Source: Epiperipatus broadwayi (taxonomy: Eukaryota > Onychophora > Udeonychophora > Euonychophora > Peripatidae). From it: DNA of 64,000 bases. Made by a program: the position numbers and the translations under genes. The first letter of the stretch is position 1, and every line of letters begins with the position of its first letter. The stretch covers positions 3,258,001-3,322,000 of the forward strand of contig JAQFVV010000112.1 in NCBI GenBank assembly GCA_028023455.1, given 5' to 3'. Below, one piece after another: positions 1-11,203 of this stretch. Under the pieces are notes generated by a model. The model made no database searches. It was not told the DNA's origin and worked only from the letters and a program-made list of their open reading frames with translations.

Positions 1-1690
1 TTAAAAGTTTAATAGCTAGTATTATACAGTAGGGCAGTTTACCTAAAAGTTGTTTCATAATCAATTATGCGCTATTACAATTATCTATTTTTAATCATAC
101 TTTTAGGCCACTATTACTGTGGAAGTGAATACAGAGGAAAAACAATCTCTGTCCTCCTGTGGTATTTAAAATGGAGCAGTATATTGACTTAATTATTTTG
201 AATTAAACTGACTTGATCTGATGGTATAGCTGTAGGGTAATTGTAAAAATTCTAAATCAGTCTGAATAATTTTTAGATATTCAATCGATAAGCAACTCAA
301 TTACCCATCAAGAATTGCCAATAATAGGGATTTTAGCTTGAGAATAAAAATCCTCAATAAATTGAATTTGCAAATTAAATAAAAATATGATTATAATAAT
401 CGGTACAACTTTTACCCTCGGGAAAAAAAAGAGGTATCGTACATTTATGGTGCCAAATTCACGATCATGGCTTATATTCTTTTTTTTTTTAGTTATATTT
501 TTATATATATAATTTATTTTATTAGTAATGCAATTGATTTAATTGGCACTACGTAGTAGGTCAGTATAAATCTTAGCAAACTATTGTATTTAAAGCAAAT
601 GAGGAATATATTTTATATTTAATATTTTGAGTGAGATTAGCGATAGCATTACAGAATAATAAGTCAATTTTCATAACTGAATTATCACGACTTCAAAATT
701 CGTTTCTTTTTTTTTATAAATAAATATTGACGCTATGTGTCGCTAGTGTGGTCTTAGCTTAAAATATGATTTACCGTAATTTTTCTATTAAATAGCAAAT
801 AATTAATTTTCTCTTTATGTGTTGATTTAAATAAAATTTAATATTTTTTATTAATAATAATTAAAATAAATTCTTAATATTCGATTTTAACATAAGTGAA
901 TATTTGTTTTATTTTAACGCGATAAACATTTTTTTTTCATTCGTTAAAAAAAAAGATAAATTGAAATGGCTTATTCCGTTATCATTTTTAACTTAGGAAA
1001 ATTAAAGGAACTTCAAAATTAAAAAAATACATTTTAAGTTTTTGAGGTCTGATAAAGTTTATTTTATATTTAAATAAATTTTTTCATTAGTAAATTATGC
1101 AATTTTTAGAGAAAACGTTAATTTCAAGTGCGTTTTTATTAATAGGGGGCGCCTTAAAAAAAAGCGGTACCGTAATAGCAGTTTGAAGATTCATTAATTT
1201 TTTTCTTAAAGAAGTTATAAGAGAATGGGGGTGGGGATGATTTATTTAGTGATTAGTAGTATTCTTATAATACTGTAAATATACATGTATTTAAAATACA
1301 TTATTTAACAAACGAAGCAAGTCGACAGGATTTCGAAAAAAAAAGCCTTGGAAATAAGTGAAACAGATATTTAAAAGTGGGACATGGCGAGTCAAAGTAT
1401 AAATCCTTATCCTACATTAATAATGAACTAAGAATAGTAATAATAAACTTAAATAAAGATGCTCTGTGAATACTGGCAAGAAAAGTGGGAAATGACTAAT
1501 TGAGTTAAAAATTATTGTAGAAAAACAAAGCTTTTGAAAGAAATAAAAAGAAATGTCGGCTGGATCAAATACAAAAACGTGGTAGATCGTTATTCCATAT
1601 CCGTGCGAAGAAATCTTTAAAAAGTAGGGGATAGATTTAATATATTTTGGATCTAATATTTTTCAAAATATGCAATTTCGTAAATAACAA
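1..1690. other. AT-rich sequence, no gene recognised
   Basis: I see no open frame, RNA gene or element with recognisable motifs here. The stretch is rich in A/T homopolymers and stop codons in all frames, as expected for intergenic or intronic animal DNA. A slightly less AT-rich patch around 1310-1620 shows no coding motif. Confidence 0.5.
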
Positions 1691-1730
1691 TTTTAATCAA
1701 ATTACAACCCTACGCACTATACCGTTTGTC

Positions 1731-1921
1731 AAATTAAGATTAATTTTAATGTATATATTCAGAAAATAGTAAACTTATAATCTGAGTGTGTTATTATCTA
1801 ATCACTATTCTCTTTATGCACGATTCATTTATAAAAATTAAGATTAATTTAACTGTATAGGCTCAGAAAATAAATTCAAGCACATTTGAGTGTGTTAATA
1901 GCTAATCACTGATTCTCTAAA
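1731..1921. repeat. Two-copy diverged tandem duplication, unit about 112 bp
   Basis: Two adjacent segments (about 1731-1816 and 1845-1921) share the order AAATTAAGATTAATTT, a CAGAAAATA block, GAGTGTGTTA and CTAATCACT followed by ATTCTCT. Spacers differ by small indels, so the duplication is old. There is no coding potential. A local duplication rather than a transposon is the simplest reading. Confidence 0.65.
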
Positions 1922-1925
1922 TCGA

Positions 1926-2760
1926 GATAAAATAGCTTACTGGAATAAATTTAACCTGGTACTGTATCAACATAACAGCTAGCTAACTAACTGTTCAGGG
2001 CAATTGTAATTGAATTTATCGCATTTTGATTAATGTGGAATTAATTGTAAAGCTTTAATTCAATCCCAGTTATCAATTGCTTTCAGAGTATAACTAGTCA
2101 AAGTGGAATATTTTAAAAGGTCCAAGAGACTTCATTGCACCGATGGCTTCATTATTTTATAACACTACAAGTTCTTTCTAATGGTAAGAATAACATTTTC
2201 TCATCTAATTGATGACTATTTCTCTGTCTTCCCTTTCTTCAGTCATTTTCCTTTTATCAGCATAATATTTAACCATATTTTTGTATATATCTAAGAATAT
2301 TCATGTTTTGCTTATTGTCTATATATATATATTTCACTCATTTGAATTTTTTCACCATTTTATATATATTTATTGTCCCCTATTCCCTGTCATTATTATG
2401 TAATATTACATTATATTCATCAAACATCTTTTTATCATTTCCAATTTCAATTATGCAAATATTGAATTAATCGACATTAGATTTTACTGCTAAGAGATTT
2501 CTACTGTTTCTATGAAATTGATGATCAGCTTCTAAATGTAACAAATAGCTTGGATTCAATATCTGACAATACTTGACACATTAAAGATATTATTTTGATT
2601 TCATAATAGATTTAAAAGTGGCTACTGAACAAATGTTAGTAGACAGTGTATATACATGAAGTTTCAGTCATAGGTATCTAGCTACACAACTTAAGTTGAC
2701 ATAAGAATGCGATTGCGATTGAATTAGTGAGATCAAACTTAGATTTGTAATTAAAGGATC
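1926..2760. other. No gene recognised
   Basis: AT-rich sequence with short pyrimidine-rich tracts (about 2215-2290) and short TA runs near 2320 and 2365. I find no coding or transposon motif. Confidence 0.45.
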
Positions 2761-2763
2761 TCC

Positions 2764-2960
2764 TAATGCAATGGTAACATACCCACCTGCCATGCCTACA
2801 AATCTGGGTTCAAATATGAGTCAAATAATAATATTTCCAGGTAGTTAACCAATCTGACTCCAATATTGATTGATAAATGATTATCTAGGTGGTTTAGTAT
2901 GGTAAAGCATAAGGTCCTGTATTGATTACACCTCTAGATTAGAACTTCTGACACTCAAAG
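2764..2960 (+). mobile_element. tRNA-derived SINE, degenerate (family S1)
   Basis: The head (about 2764-2820) resembles a tRNA gene: a TGCAATGGTAACA A-box-like segment, an anticodon-arm-like CACCTGCCATG segment, then GGGTTCAAATATG at 2806-2818, close to the B box GGTTCRANNCC. The same layout occurs in reverse at 36150-36230, which shares the words GCCTGC, ATCTGGG and GTTCAAAT. That supports a dispersed SINE rather than a functional tRNA gene. The downstream boundary is not clear. Confidence 0.5.
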
Positions 2961-3159
2961 GTGAAAAACTATTCAAACTCTCACATTGCTCTGTAGTGGA
3001 CTACTTAAAGTTGGCCCTATTTTTTTACTTAAATAGTTAATGTTGCAATTTTTCATGAAATATGCTATGTGGCTCCAAAAAGTGAGTTGTGGCAAGTGAT
3101 TAAATAAAAGCAATTAATCTTACTATTAATTATTTTTTTTTTTGTTGTTGCTTTCCAGC

Positions 3160-3306
3160 CTAATAGAAGTTAATTCAATATCTTAAGGAGCATCGACTAG
3201 CCATTATGGACCGCGTGCGATATCTTGCTGCTGGCTACTTTTTACCACCGTCAATTCATTAGAAAAAATCCCCCCCCCCCACAAAAGGAAATATTCGAAT
3301 CAAAGG
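3160..3306 (+). other. Weak candidate internal or 5' exon
   Basis: A pyrimidine-rich tract ending TTGTTGTTGCTTTCCAG at 3143-3159 looks like a 3' splice site, and AAAGGTAAGT at 3303-3312 matches the 5' splice consensus. The enclosed 147 bp is more CpG-rich than its surroundings (GACCGCGTGCGATATC). An ATG at 3205 sits in a good Kozak context (ATTATGG) but its frame closes after 18 codons. Another frame is open from about 3207 through the splice site and crosses an 11-C run. No protein family is recognised, so this could be non-coding or chance. Confidence 0.2.
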
Positions 3307-5365
3307 TAAGTTTAAAAGCTTTTGGAAAGAATGGAAAAAAAAAAATTGCCCTCGTACAGCTCGAATGTAAAGCATCCGCTAAGGGCGGCCATGTTTATTT
3401 ATTTTTATATATTATTATTTAACTTTGGATCCCCGCTTACTGCAAAATATATCATGTCTTTTTCATCATCTATCTTTAGGTATGCATAAGAAAAAAAAAG
3501 TCAATACCACATACTTTTAAAATTATTTTAAAAAAAAATCTATAATGTAACGACAAAAATGCCCTCTATCTGTGATAATAATTATTTTCTTTTATACAAA
3601 TTATAAAAATCAATTATAAGATAGTGAATATTAAAATTATGAAACAGAAAATAGAGCAGTTTTAAGATAAATTCAGATCTCATTTGAAAAAACGCCGGCG
3701 TGCTGATAATTTTAAGTAGAGGTCACAGAATTTCCGGTTGATCCTGGCAATAAAGGAGTGGGTCAGAGTAACCGTGGAATAACTTATTTGACCTTGACCC
3801 AGTCAATATTTGATAAACTTCAAAAATTTAAGGCTAAGTAAAAAGGATATTTATCTAGCGTATAGTTTTTTGTTTATCAATCTGCTGGTCAAACTATACA
3901 TTTCTAATGCGTTCTGGGTACTGGTTTATCCTAGCCATCTGCCGATATATTTTTTCATCTATGTAATTATTTAAGCATTGCTTTTCATTTTTCAACCATA
4001 TATATATTATACACGTATATGAGTATAATCGCGGCATAGATTATTTGCATATAGATTGCGTAAATTGTGTGCGTGCTTGAGTATATAAAACGTGCATGCA
4101 CGTTTATTTTAGCGTATTATGGGGTTGAAATGTATATATACAAGGTCTTAACTATCTTGAATCAATGACATATTAGCATCGAACCCACTTGTATTCAGGA
4201 TCCACTGATCTTAACAATAATAATAGCAAATTAATATATATATAGCTACGCTCTTATATGTACTGTATACTTAAAATTTTGATATTTAGACCTTAATAAA
4301 TTCGAAGGTGGATCAGTATGAACGCTTACAAATAATTTCAGACAGTTTTATTCCATGTTTCTGCCTTTAAATAGTATATCTATTCTTTTAACTTTTTTAA
4401 AAAATTTCTATTTACCGTATTTTCTATCTGCAATCATTATTAAAATGGATTAATCAACTTGATTTTACGTATATAAATTTATTATTTTTTAAAATAGCTA
4501 TTCTTCTTTAGCAAATATATTTATGATCTAATTAGTCTTTAATTCTTCAAGTTTATATTTTATTTTTTAAACCCTCTTTTTTTTTTTTTTAAAGTTGTTT
4601 AGATATCTATTCAATTATTTTATATGACACTGGTGAACGTAAGCATTCCTACTTCAATGATCAAGTAAGGAGAAAAAATATTGGTCTTGATATATGGGGG
4701 GGGGGATTATTGTATTATAAGCAAAATAACTATGCTAATAGAAGGGTGGTGGCCTAAAAATTACTAAAAAATATGGGGGTGGGGTACGTTAAGACTAACT
4801 AATATAGAATAGTGATAAATGGCCCCCAGAAGTTGTAATTAAATTATCAGATGACTACAGTTGATGTTAATTCTATATATTATGACTGACTTATATCAAA
4901 AAAAAAAAAAAAAGATATATATCAATATAGCTACCTATAACAATAAATGTTAAATATGGTCCCACATGTTATAATGCAGTTGTTAGGATGTCAAATTCTG
5001 GAGCTTAGTTCATTCCTGATTATTAAACATTAGATGTCTGTGCACATGGGTGCCCAGTTTTCAATTAGTTGGTTTTTTTAAATTTATTTTGCTACTCAGG
5101 GTAATGTATTCATAAATAAAAATTTGAGTAAGTCTGTTACATATTTTAGTGATCGGTTATAGGCAAGATGTTTTATTATCAAAAATAATTGCAATTAGAT
5201 TATAATTACATTAAGCTTATTAAAATATGCAATAAATAAAAGCATACTATGCAAATAGTTAGACTTGTATCCAAACCCTGGAGTAATGAAAATTGTAAAT
5301 TTATATTTAAAAAGCATAAAAAGTGACTGCTGGATAATAGACTGCAGAAGTAGACAGGAAATGGT
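3307..5365. other. No gene recognised; several homopolymer runs
   Basis: AT-rich sequence with an 8-9 G run near 4696, a long T run near 4578 and a 17-A run near 4897. I see no coding motif or element boundary. The word CCGGTTGATCCTGGC near 3733 resembles the start of small-subunit rRNA, but the resemblance stops after about 15 bases. Confidence 0.45.
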
Positions 5366-6560
5366 GATGTGATGTACTGTGGCTTCTCCTTAAACAAAGT
5401 CAAGAAGCTCTCAGCAATTATGCCCAGAGAAACCTGTTAGCCACTTTACCTTTCATTTCCCACTCATAAGTTTTCCCATATTCTGCTCCATCCCATTTCC
5501 ACAACATATAATCTTTGTCAACTCTATGGCCTTTATATCTAAATCCCCCTTATCTTTTCCCAGACCCAGCATAAAAAACAGTAATCCACTTTCTGTATAA
5601 TTACTTTTTTCATATTCTTCCATAACTTCATTATATGTACTCTTTCTGTTTTCAAGAATTTACATTCAATTAACAGATGCCTAATATTTTCTATTCCTTC
5701 CTTACACAATTTACAGACTAAATCACCCATATTTTTCCATTTACATGTATATTCTCTTGTTGCTAAAGATCCCACTCGAGTCTTAAACAATAAACTACTT
5801 TTTTTACTATTATCATATATTAACTCGCACCTAATATTTTGTTTACTTCTATATATATTTAAACTTTTTACTCTCCATACTAGTTCACCATCTTTCTAAC
5901 TCCCTATTCTTTATTAATAAATTATTCTTTTATCCCATTCCTTACCACTATAACATTCAACAATCCTAACACAATCATTCCATTTTTTGTACAAATACTG
6001 TATACTGATATAAATTCTTTATCCAAATCTTTTGCATACCACATAACTTTTCTCACCCATCTTGTTGCCTGCCCTTTACTCATAACCCAATTAAATACTA
6101 TTTTGGTTATTCTTTTATTATCCATAAACTGCAATTTACCAAACATTTTCATTTTACTTTTTGCATCTCTCATGTAAAAACTTGACTATCCCATTTCTCC
6201 TTGAATTGCCTTCCTTGCTGTCCATACATCTGCATCCAATGCATGTGTTCCTACTTCTCTTAGAACTTTTTCTAAGTAATCTAATAACCCTTTACTAACA
6301 CATAATGCATCATTACCATATGTTAACCCTGCTACTGCAACTCCCATATAATTCTAGCTACATCATATTTATTTTATGAAAACACTGTTAATTTCTTTAT
6401 CAATCCCTTTCTTTTCTTTGCTTCATTTATCAATTTTTTCTCCCATTCATCCAAACAATTTTTCTGTTTACTTAAAATAATTCCCAAATAATTATATCTA
6501 TTCACCACACTTAACTTAATATTTCCCAATAAAAATTTTACATCTTCTGCTATGCTATCT
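5366..6560 (-). mobile_element. LINE-A copy 1: 5'-truncated non-LTR retrotransposon, 3' part
   Basis: On the minus strand the decayed frames encode the region after the reverse-transcriptase palm of a LINE. Readable segments are KSKMKMFGKLQFMDNKRITK (about 6160-6100), a WVRKVMWYAKDLDKEF segment, and a C-terminal C-x2-C-x8-H-x4-C knuckle (CKLCKEGIENIRHLLIEC, about 5720-5667). It aligns segment by segment with the plus-strand copy at 36600-38688 and ends with the same 3' sequence, TACATCACAT, at about 5366-5376. Stops and frameshifts make it dead. The knuckle is seen in several LINE clades of the Jockey/I/CR1 group, so the clade is not settled. The 5' boundary is approximate. Confidence 0.75.
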
Positions 6561-7310
6561 GGTGTCCATTGATTAATCAGTACTTATAATTGGTTATCAA
6601 CTGAACAGAAAGAGTATTAACATATTTAATTAATTGTAAGTCATCCTTAAATAGTACACTGTATTATAAAATCTTCTATAGGGTTTCTTCAAAACAAAAA
6701 AACAGGGAAGTCTCAACTATATAGCAAATGAAATTTTGGAAAAAAATACTGGATAAAGGAGGTTTAATCTTATCATGCATATTTATCACACATTTGGAAA
6801 TCTTAAACTATAAAGTGAAGTTAAAAAAGATCATAAAATTAAAGAATATTCAGGGCAAGAACATGTCTATATATAATTCATTAGTTGGATTTGGATAAAC
6901 AAGAATATTAATTTACAATTTAAATATATTGTTACATATATTTATTTATTATTAACACATTACAGAAACATAAAAAATTGGACAGATCCAGAAAGTTTCT
7001 GGTGAAGAATTATGCAAAAAAAGAAAGTTTGTTAAAGGAGGCGAAAGTTGTTTGCCCATAAGTAAATAATAATAAAAAATAATGAATCAATTTCTTCCAT
7101 CTTTTGGTCAGAAGTAGCATAGAAAAACTTACTATTGCTCTCTTTCAGCCTAGAAGGATCAATCTGATTGGTCACTGCATTTTAAAACACCATAGCTGTA
7201 GATTTTAACTTATTCATAAAACAGTTCCCATTTATTGATTAGTTTACATCTATGTAATTCATTCAGAAAATATATGTATTAATATATATATATATATATA
7301 TTGATAAATA
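6561..7310. other. No gene recognised; TA microsatellite at the right edge
   Basis: AT-rich sequence with no coding motif. A (TA)n tract at about 7281-7301 immediately precedes the inverted-repeat composite. Confidence 0.45.
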
Positions 7311-8135
7311 TTATATAAATGCAATTTATCCACCTTACTTTGAACACTTTTTAGCAAAAAACCTTTTGTTGTACATATATGCATACACAATGTTATGTTT
7401 TGACTGTCCTGCAGTCTTCTTCAGAATCACAAAAGTAAAAGTGGCTTTGAAGAAGACTGCAGGATAGTCAAAATGTAAGATTGTGTATGCATATATATAT
7501 ATACAATAATTTTTTTTGCTAAATGTGGCTTTAAAGAAGACTGCAGGACAATCAAAATGTAAGATTGTATTTTAATATTGTACTATTTCCATCATCTAAT
7601 ATGCATGTTGTACAAAGAAGAAACTTTAAAGAAGGCTATAAGCCAACCTAAGGTGACTATACATAATGTATGGAAACCACTAATCGACTTTGCTCTTAGG
7701 AAAAAGTGGAGAAATCATGAGGAACCTCATAGATAAGTATATGAAATTTCTACTGACTGTTGCTTTTGACAGAATGGCTTAGTTGGTTAGAGCATTACCT
7801 TAAAATTCAAGAATCTAAGGATCCAAGTTCGAATCCCATGCAGGTCAGCAATACCTGAAGAAGAGGAGAGAATAATACCTCCTGAAACATGCATATACTA
7901 ACCTATTTTATGTGCTATTAATAACAGTTGAATGTATTTGGAATATTTAAATAAATTTTTCTAAAGACATTCGATACGCATATTAGATGATGGAAATAGT
8001 CCAATATAAAAATACAACTAGAACACCATCACAAACCTTCAGGAAAACAAAATATTGTGCATGCATATATGTACAATAAAAGGTTTTTTGCTAAAAAGTG
8101 TTCAAAGTAAAGTGGATAAATAGTATTTATATAAG
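7311..8135. mobile_element. Nested inverted-repeat composite element, about 825 bp
   Basis: The outer arms (7311-7386 and 8062-8135) are inverted copies of about 75 bp. Both contain CTTTTTAGCAAAAAACCTTT, TACTTTGAACAC and a TTTATCCAC segment in opposite orientation. Inside are a second, shorter inverted pair (about 7562-7605 and 7972-8018, word TATTAGATGATGGAAATAGT) and three copies of the motif GAAGACTGCAGGAYARTC, one inverted (7397-7424, 7447-7474, 7528-7558). A tRNA-like SINE lies between the inner arms. No protein is encoded. It could be a foldback element or two head-to-head copies of a terminal repeat from a Penelope-like element. Confidence 0.6.
7769..7905 (+). mobile_element. tRNA-derived SINE with perfect A box
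   Basis: TGGCTTAGTTGG at 7775-7786 matches the RNA polymerase III A box TRGCNNARYNGG exactly. AGTTCGAATCC at 7826-7836 matches the B box GGTTCRANNCC at all but the first base. The spacing fits a tRNA-like head. The body continues with a hairpin (AGGAG, 9-11-base loop, CTCCT) between CTGAAGA and GAAACATGCATATAC (about 7854-7897). A diverged copy of this body lies at 23265-23310. A mature tRNA is unlikely because no acceptor stem closes. Confidence 0.7.
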
Positions 8136-8594
8136 ATATTACAGCAAAATAAAGGAAGTGGTGAATTGGTAATATTTTTGATAAATATTACAATTAAACA
8201 ATCATAATACAGGTTTTAAATTTTATTATTTATATTTCATAATTTAATTGTGAATATGTATACAATATACATACATATACACTCACATACAAACTTTTTA
8301 CTTTTTGCAGGAACATCCATTGAGAAACAATGAAGTGACAGAAAGACAACCTAACTATAACAACAGGTATTAGATATATTTTTATATTTTGTGCAAAATA
8401 TAAAAATACATATGTTAAATTCACATAATCACTGTTACATTATCTTGAACACTACAATTGCTTGGCAATAATCTTTTTTGAAGAGTTGTTAAAAGAGATT
8501 AGTGTTTATTGCTAAAAGACTATAAGGATATCAGAAATACATTTATGATTAAACAATTAACTCTTCTATGTTGAGAAGACCTTAAGTATTTATT
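8136..8594. other. No gene recognised
   Basis: AT-rich interval between the inverted-repeat composite and the RTE-like fragment. No motif seen. Confidence 0.4.
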
Positions 8595-9190
8595 GATAGA
8601 GAGGAATGCAAAAAGACTGCAAATTGAAATCCATGATAGCACACATAGTTCAACAGGTAAAGGGATTTGATTTATTTAGATATTTGGGTTGTTGGTTGAG
8701 TGAGAATGGAAGGAGTTGAAGTTGAAAAAGGAACAGCATTGGAAAAGAATTTATTAACAGAAAAAAAATATTTTGTGGACCCTTGAAGATAAAATTAAGA
8801 AAATAGATTAATTAAATATGTATGGAATGTACTATTGTATGGCTGTGAAATGTGGACTAGAAGAATGGAAAAAATTAGTTGGACAGATAAAATAACAAAT
8901 GAAGTTTTGAAAAGAATAAATGAAAAAAAGATTGTTTGAGGAAATTAGGAGAAACTGGATTCAACATATATAAAAGTATTGTTTGATGAGAAATGTTTTG
9001 GAGGGAATGGTGAGTGGAAGCAAGAAGAAAAGATGGAAAAGACTGAGAGTGTTGGATGATATAACAGATGGGAAAAGTTATTTGGAATTAAAAAGCTGGT
9101 CATTGAAGAGAATGGAGTGGAAAAAATGGGTGAATTGGTGATGTGACTTCTCTGGATCTGTCCATGGAACAATAATATTGATTGAATAAT
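8595..9190 (+). mobile_element. RTE-like LINE fragment (3' part, family RTE-2)
   Basis: The three forward frames, read with frameshifts, give segments typical of the region after the RT palm in RTE-type elements: FRYLGCWLSENG (about 8680-8715), a LLYGCEMWT segment (8832-8860), ISWTDKITNEVLKRINEKK (8874-8930) and a ...RMEWKKWV C-terminal segment (9110-9131). LLYGCE.WT followed by I.WT.K.TNE.VL..I is characteristic of RTE/BovB-like proteins. It differs in sequence from the 44-kb RTE, so it is a separate family. It is 5' truncated and carries several stops. Confidence 0.65.
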
Positions 9191-10916
9191 ATAAAGATAT
9201 TTCTTGAAAAGTGGGTCTGATATAATGAATGGTCTTTGTGGCATTTAAGTCATGTCCATGTCTTGCAGAAATCAGAATGCAATATGCAACTATATTTGAC
9301 CATGATACGAACTCAAATGCAGTTCTAAAATATGTAAAGCATGGTTGATGTTCATTATTGCCATGATGGCTTGAAACACAAACATACATTGTATTAATAA
9401 GTATGACAATTCTGTTTAAATAAACTTCCCAATTAATCTACTGCTTGCTATATAATCTACACACATACATGCAAGGATTTGACAAATGAATGGAGTCACT
9501 TTTGCCATTGGTAACATAGAAATGGGAATACATATCAATGTAGTATTTTTAATAACATATTTGACAGGGAGTTAATCTCAATCATAATTTTGGGGGACAA
9601 CTTCATATCTATGTCTGATTTTAAATAAAAAGGTTAAATTGTTTGTGGCTAATCAGCAAAACTTGATGTAAACTACTGAAATTATATATATGGATATTTA
9701 TTTTTATTAGACAATAGTTATTAATAAAATATGTGCAAAGATACCAGTTGGAGTTAGTTTCACCAGAGATTTTATTAAGCTGCTTCAATTCTGACATTTG
9801 TTATATTAGCTATACATTTTACAGTCCTCAATTATAGTTTCTATATGAGTACAATTATTTTGGGTTGTCCTGAATTAATTAATGAGACTCCAATTGTATC
9901 TAGGAAGATCAAATCCAGCTGGCCTTATTGTTAGATCTAGAAAAATAAATTGGTTTGGAATCTTAAAGTCCATTATTAATGTCTTAGTTTTTGATTGTAG
10001 GTTCTTGAATATTCAGAATTGGGGGATATTGATTTGAGATGAATCTTAACTGATGAAAGTATAACTGGAGTTATTGGTAAGATGGATCTACTTAATAGTT
10101 TTTTTCTACTTTTTTAGAGAGGCCACTTTTTCTGATATCTGGTGGAGAAATATATGAAAATATAAGAAATCACTGTGAAAGAATAGACCTGAGTCTACCA
10201 CCTTTCAATATTTAATTGAGTATCCAGAAGGTTAGTATGAACATTTTTCCCAGAGGCATGTTATTTAGGAGTAGAATATGTGAATGCTAAGAAATCTGTC
10301 CTTAAAGTGCTTCTATCACAACCCCAAATAGTCCCCAGCAGTTTTTCATGGAGGTTATTTCTAAAAATTATTTTAAACAATCTTAGATGATGAGAAAAAA
10401 TAATTGAGGCTATAATGCAATTAATTCCTAAATAGCATGGGCTAGGATTGTGTTTTTGTCTATTGCTGCAAAAGGTTATATTCAGATGGTGAAATATTTC
10501 ACTATTGTTCATATGAAAAATTGAAAATAGTGTCTACTGGATTAGGAATAAGATCTTGGGGGGGGGGTGTCCAAATTTTTCATACCTTTATTGAGAGTCT
10601 TTTATATTTAATGAAAGACTAATCTGTGAAAGTCTAAGGGTATAGATGAATTTCATGCATTTTATATCAGGAAGACCATTGGTGAATATATTAAATATGG
10701 TAGCTAAGAGAACTGAATCCTGTGGTACATCATTTGGTAAATTTTGTATCTACTATGATAATCATTAAGTGTCACTTAAATTTTTTTTTTTTTTTATTAA
10801 AGAGTATTTTATCAAATAAATTAATGGTTTTTCATTATTTAAGGATTTTAGAAACTTATTTTTCCAAACAAACACAAGCTGAGGTTAGATCAATAAAGGT
10901 GGCAGCACTAGTTCTT
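9191..10916. other. No gene recognised
   Basis: Low-complexity AT-rich DNA with a 9-10 G run near 10558 and a 17-T run near 10779. Short open frames on both strands lack recognisable motifs and are not supported as genes. Confidence 0.45.
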
Positions 10917-11203
10917 AATGTAAATGCTTGAAAACAGAAAGGGCACATATAATGAAGTTATGGAAGAATAAATATGAAAAAAGTGATTATACAGAAAGTG
11001 GATTATTGGTTTTTATGTTGGGTTTGGGAAAAGATAAGGGGAATTTAGATATAAAGGCCATAGAGTTGACAAAGATTATGGAGCAGAATATGGGAAAACT
11101 TAGATTGGGGAATGGAAAATAAAGTGGCTAACAGGTTTCTCTGGGCATAATTGCTGAGAGATTCTTGACTTCGTTTAAGGAAAAGCTACAGTACATCACA
11201 TTG
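10917..11203 (+). mobile_element. LINE-A copy 2: 3' terminal 290 bp
   Basis: This forward fragment starts at the end of the zinc knuckle (GAATGTAAATGCTTG in copy 4; here AATGTAAATGCTTG) and runs to the family 3' end. It reads KTERAHIMKLWKN, YTESGLLVFMLGLGKDKG, then a non-coding tail containing GTGGCTAACAGGTTTCTCTG and the terminal word TACATCACATT at 11194-11204. Severe 5' truncation is typical of target-primed reverse transcription. Confidence 0.75.

Noticed and set aside
3731-3750. CCGGTTGATCCTGGC resembles the 5' end of small-subunit rRNA
   Set aside because: Similarity ends after about 15 bases and the following sequence is unrelated, so this is chance.
7769-7850. Functional tRNA gene
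   Set aside because: The A and B boxes are good but no acceptor stem or proper anticodon arm closes, and a repeat body follows; SINE is the better reading.
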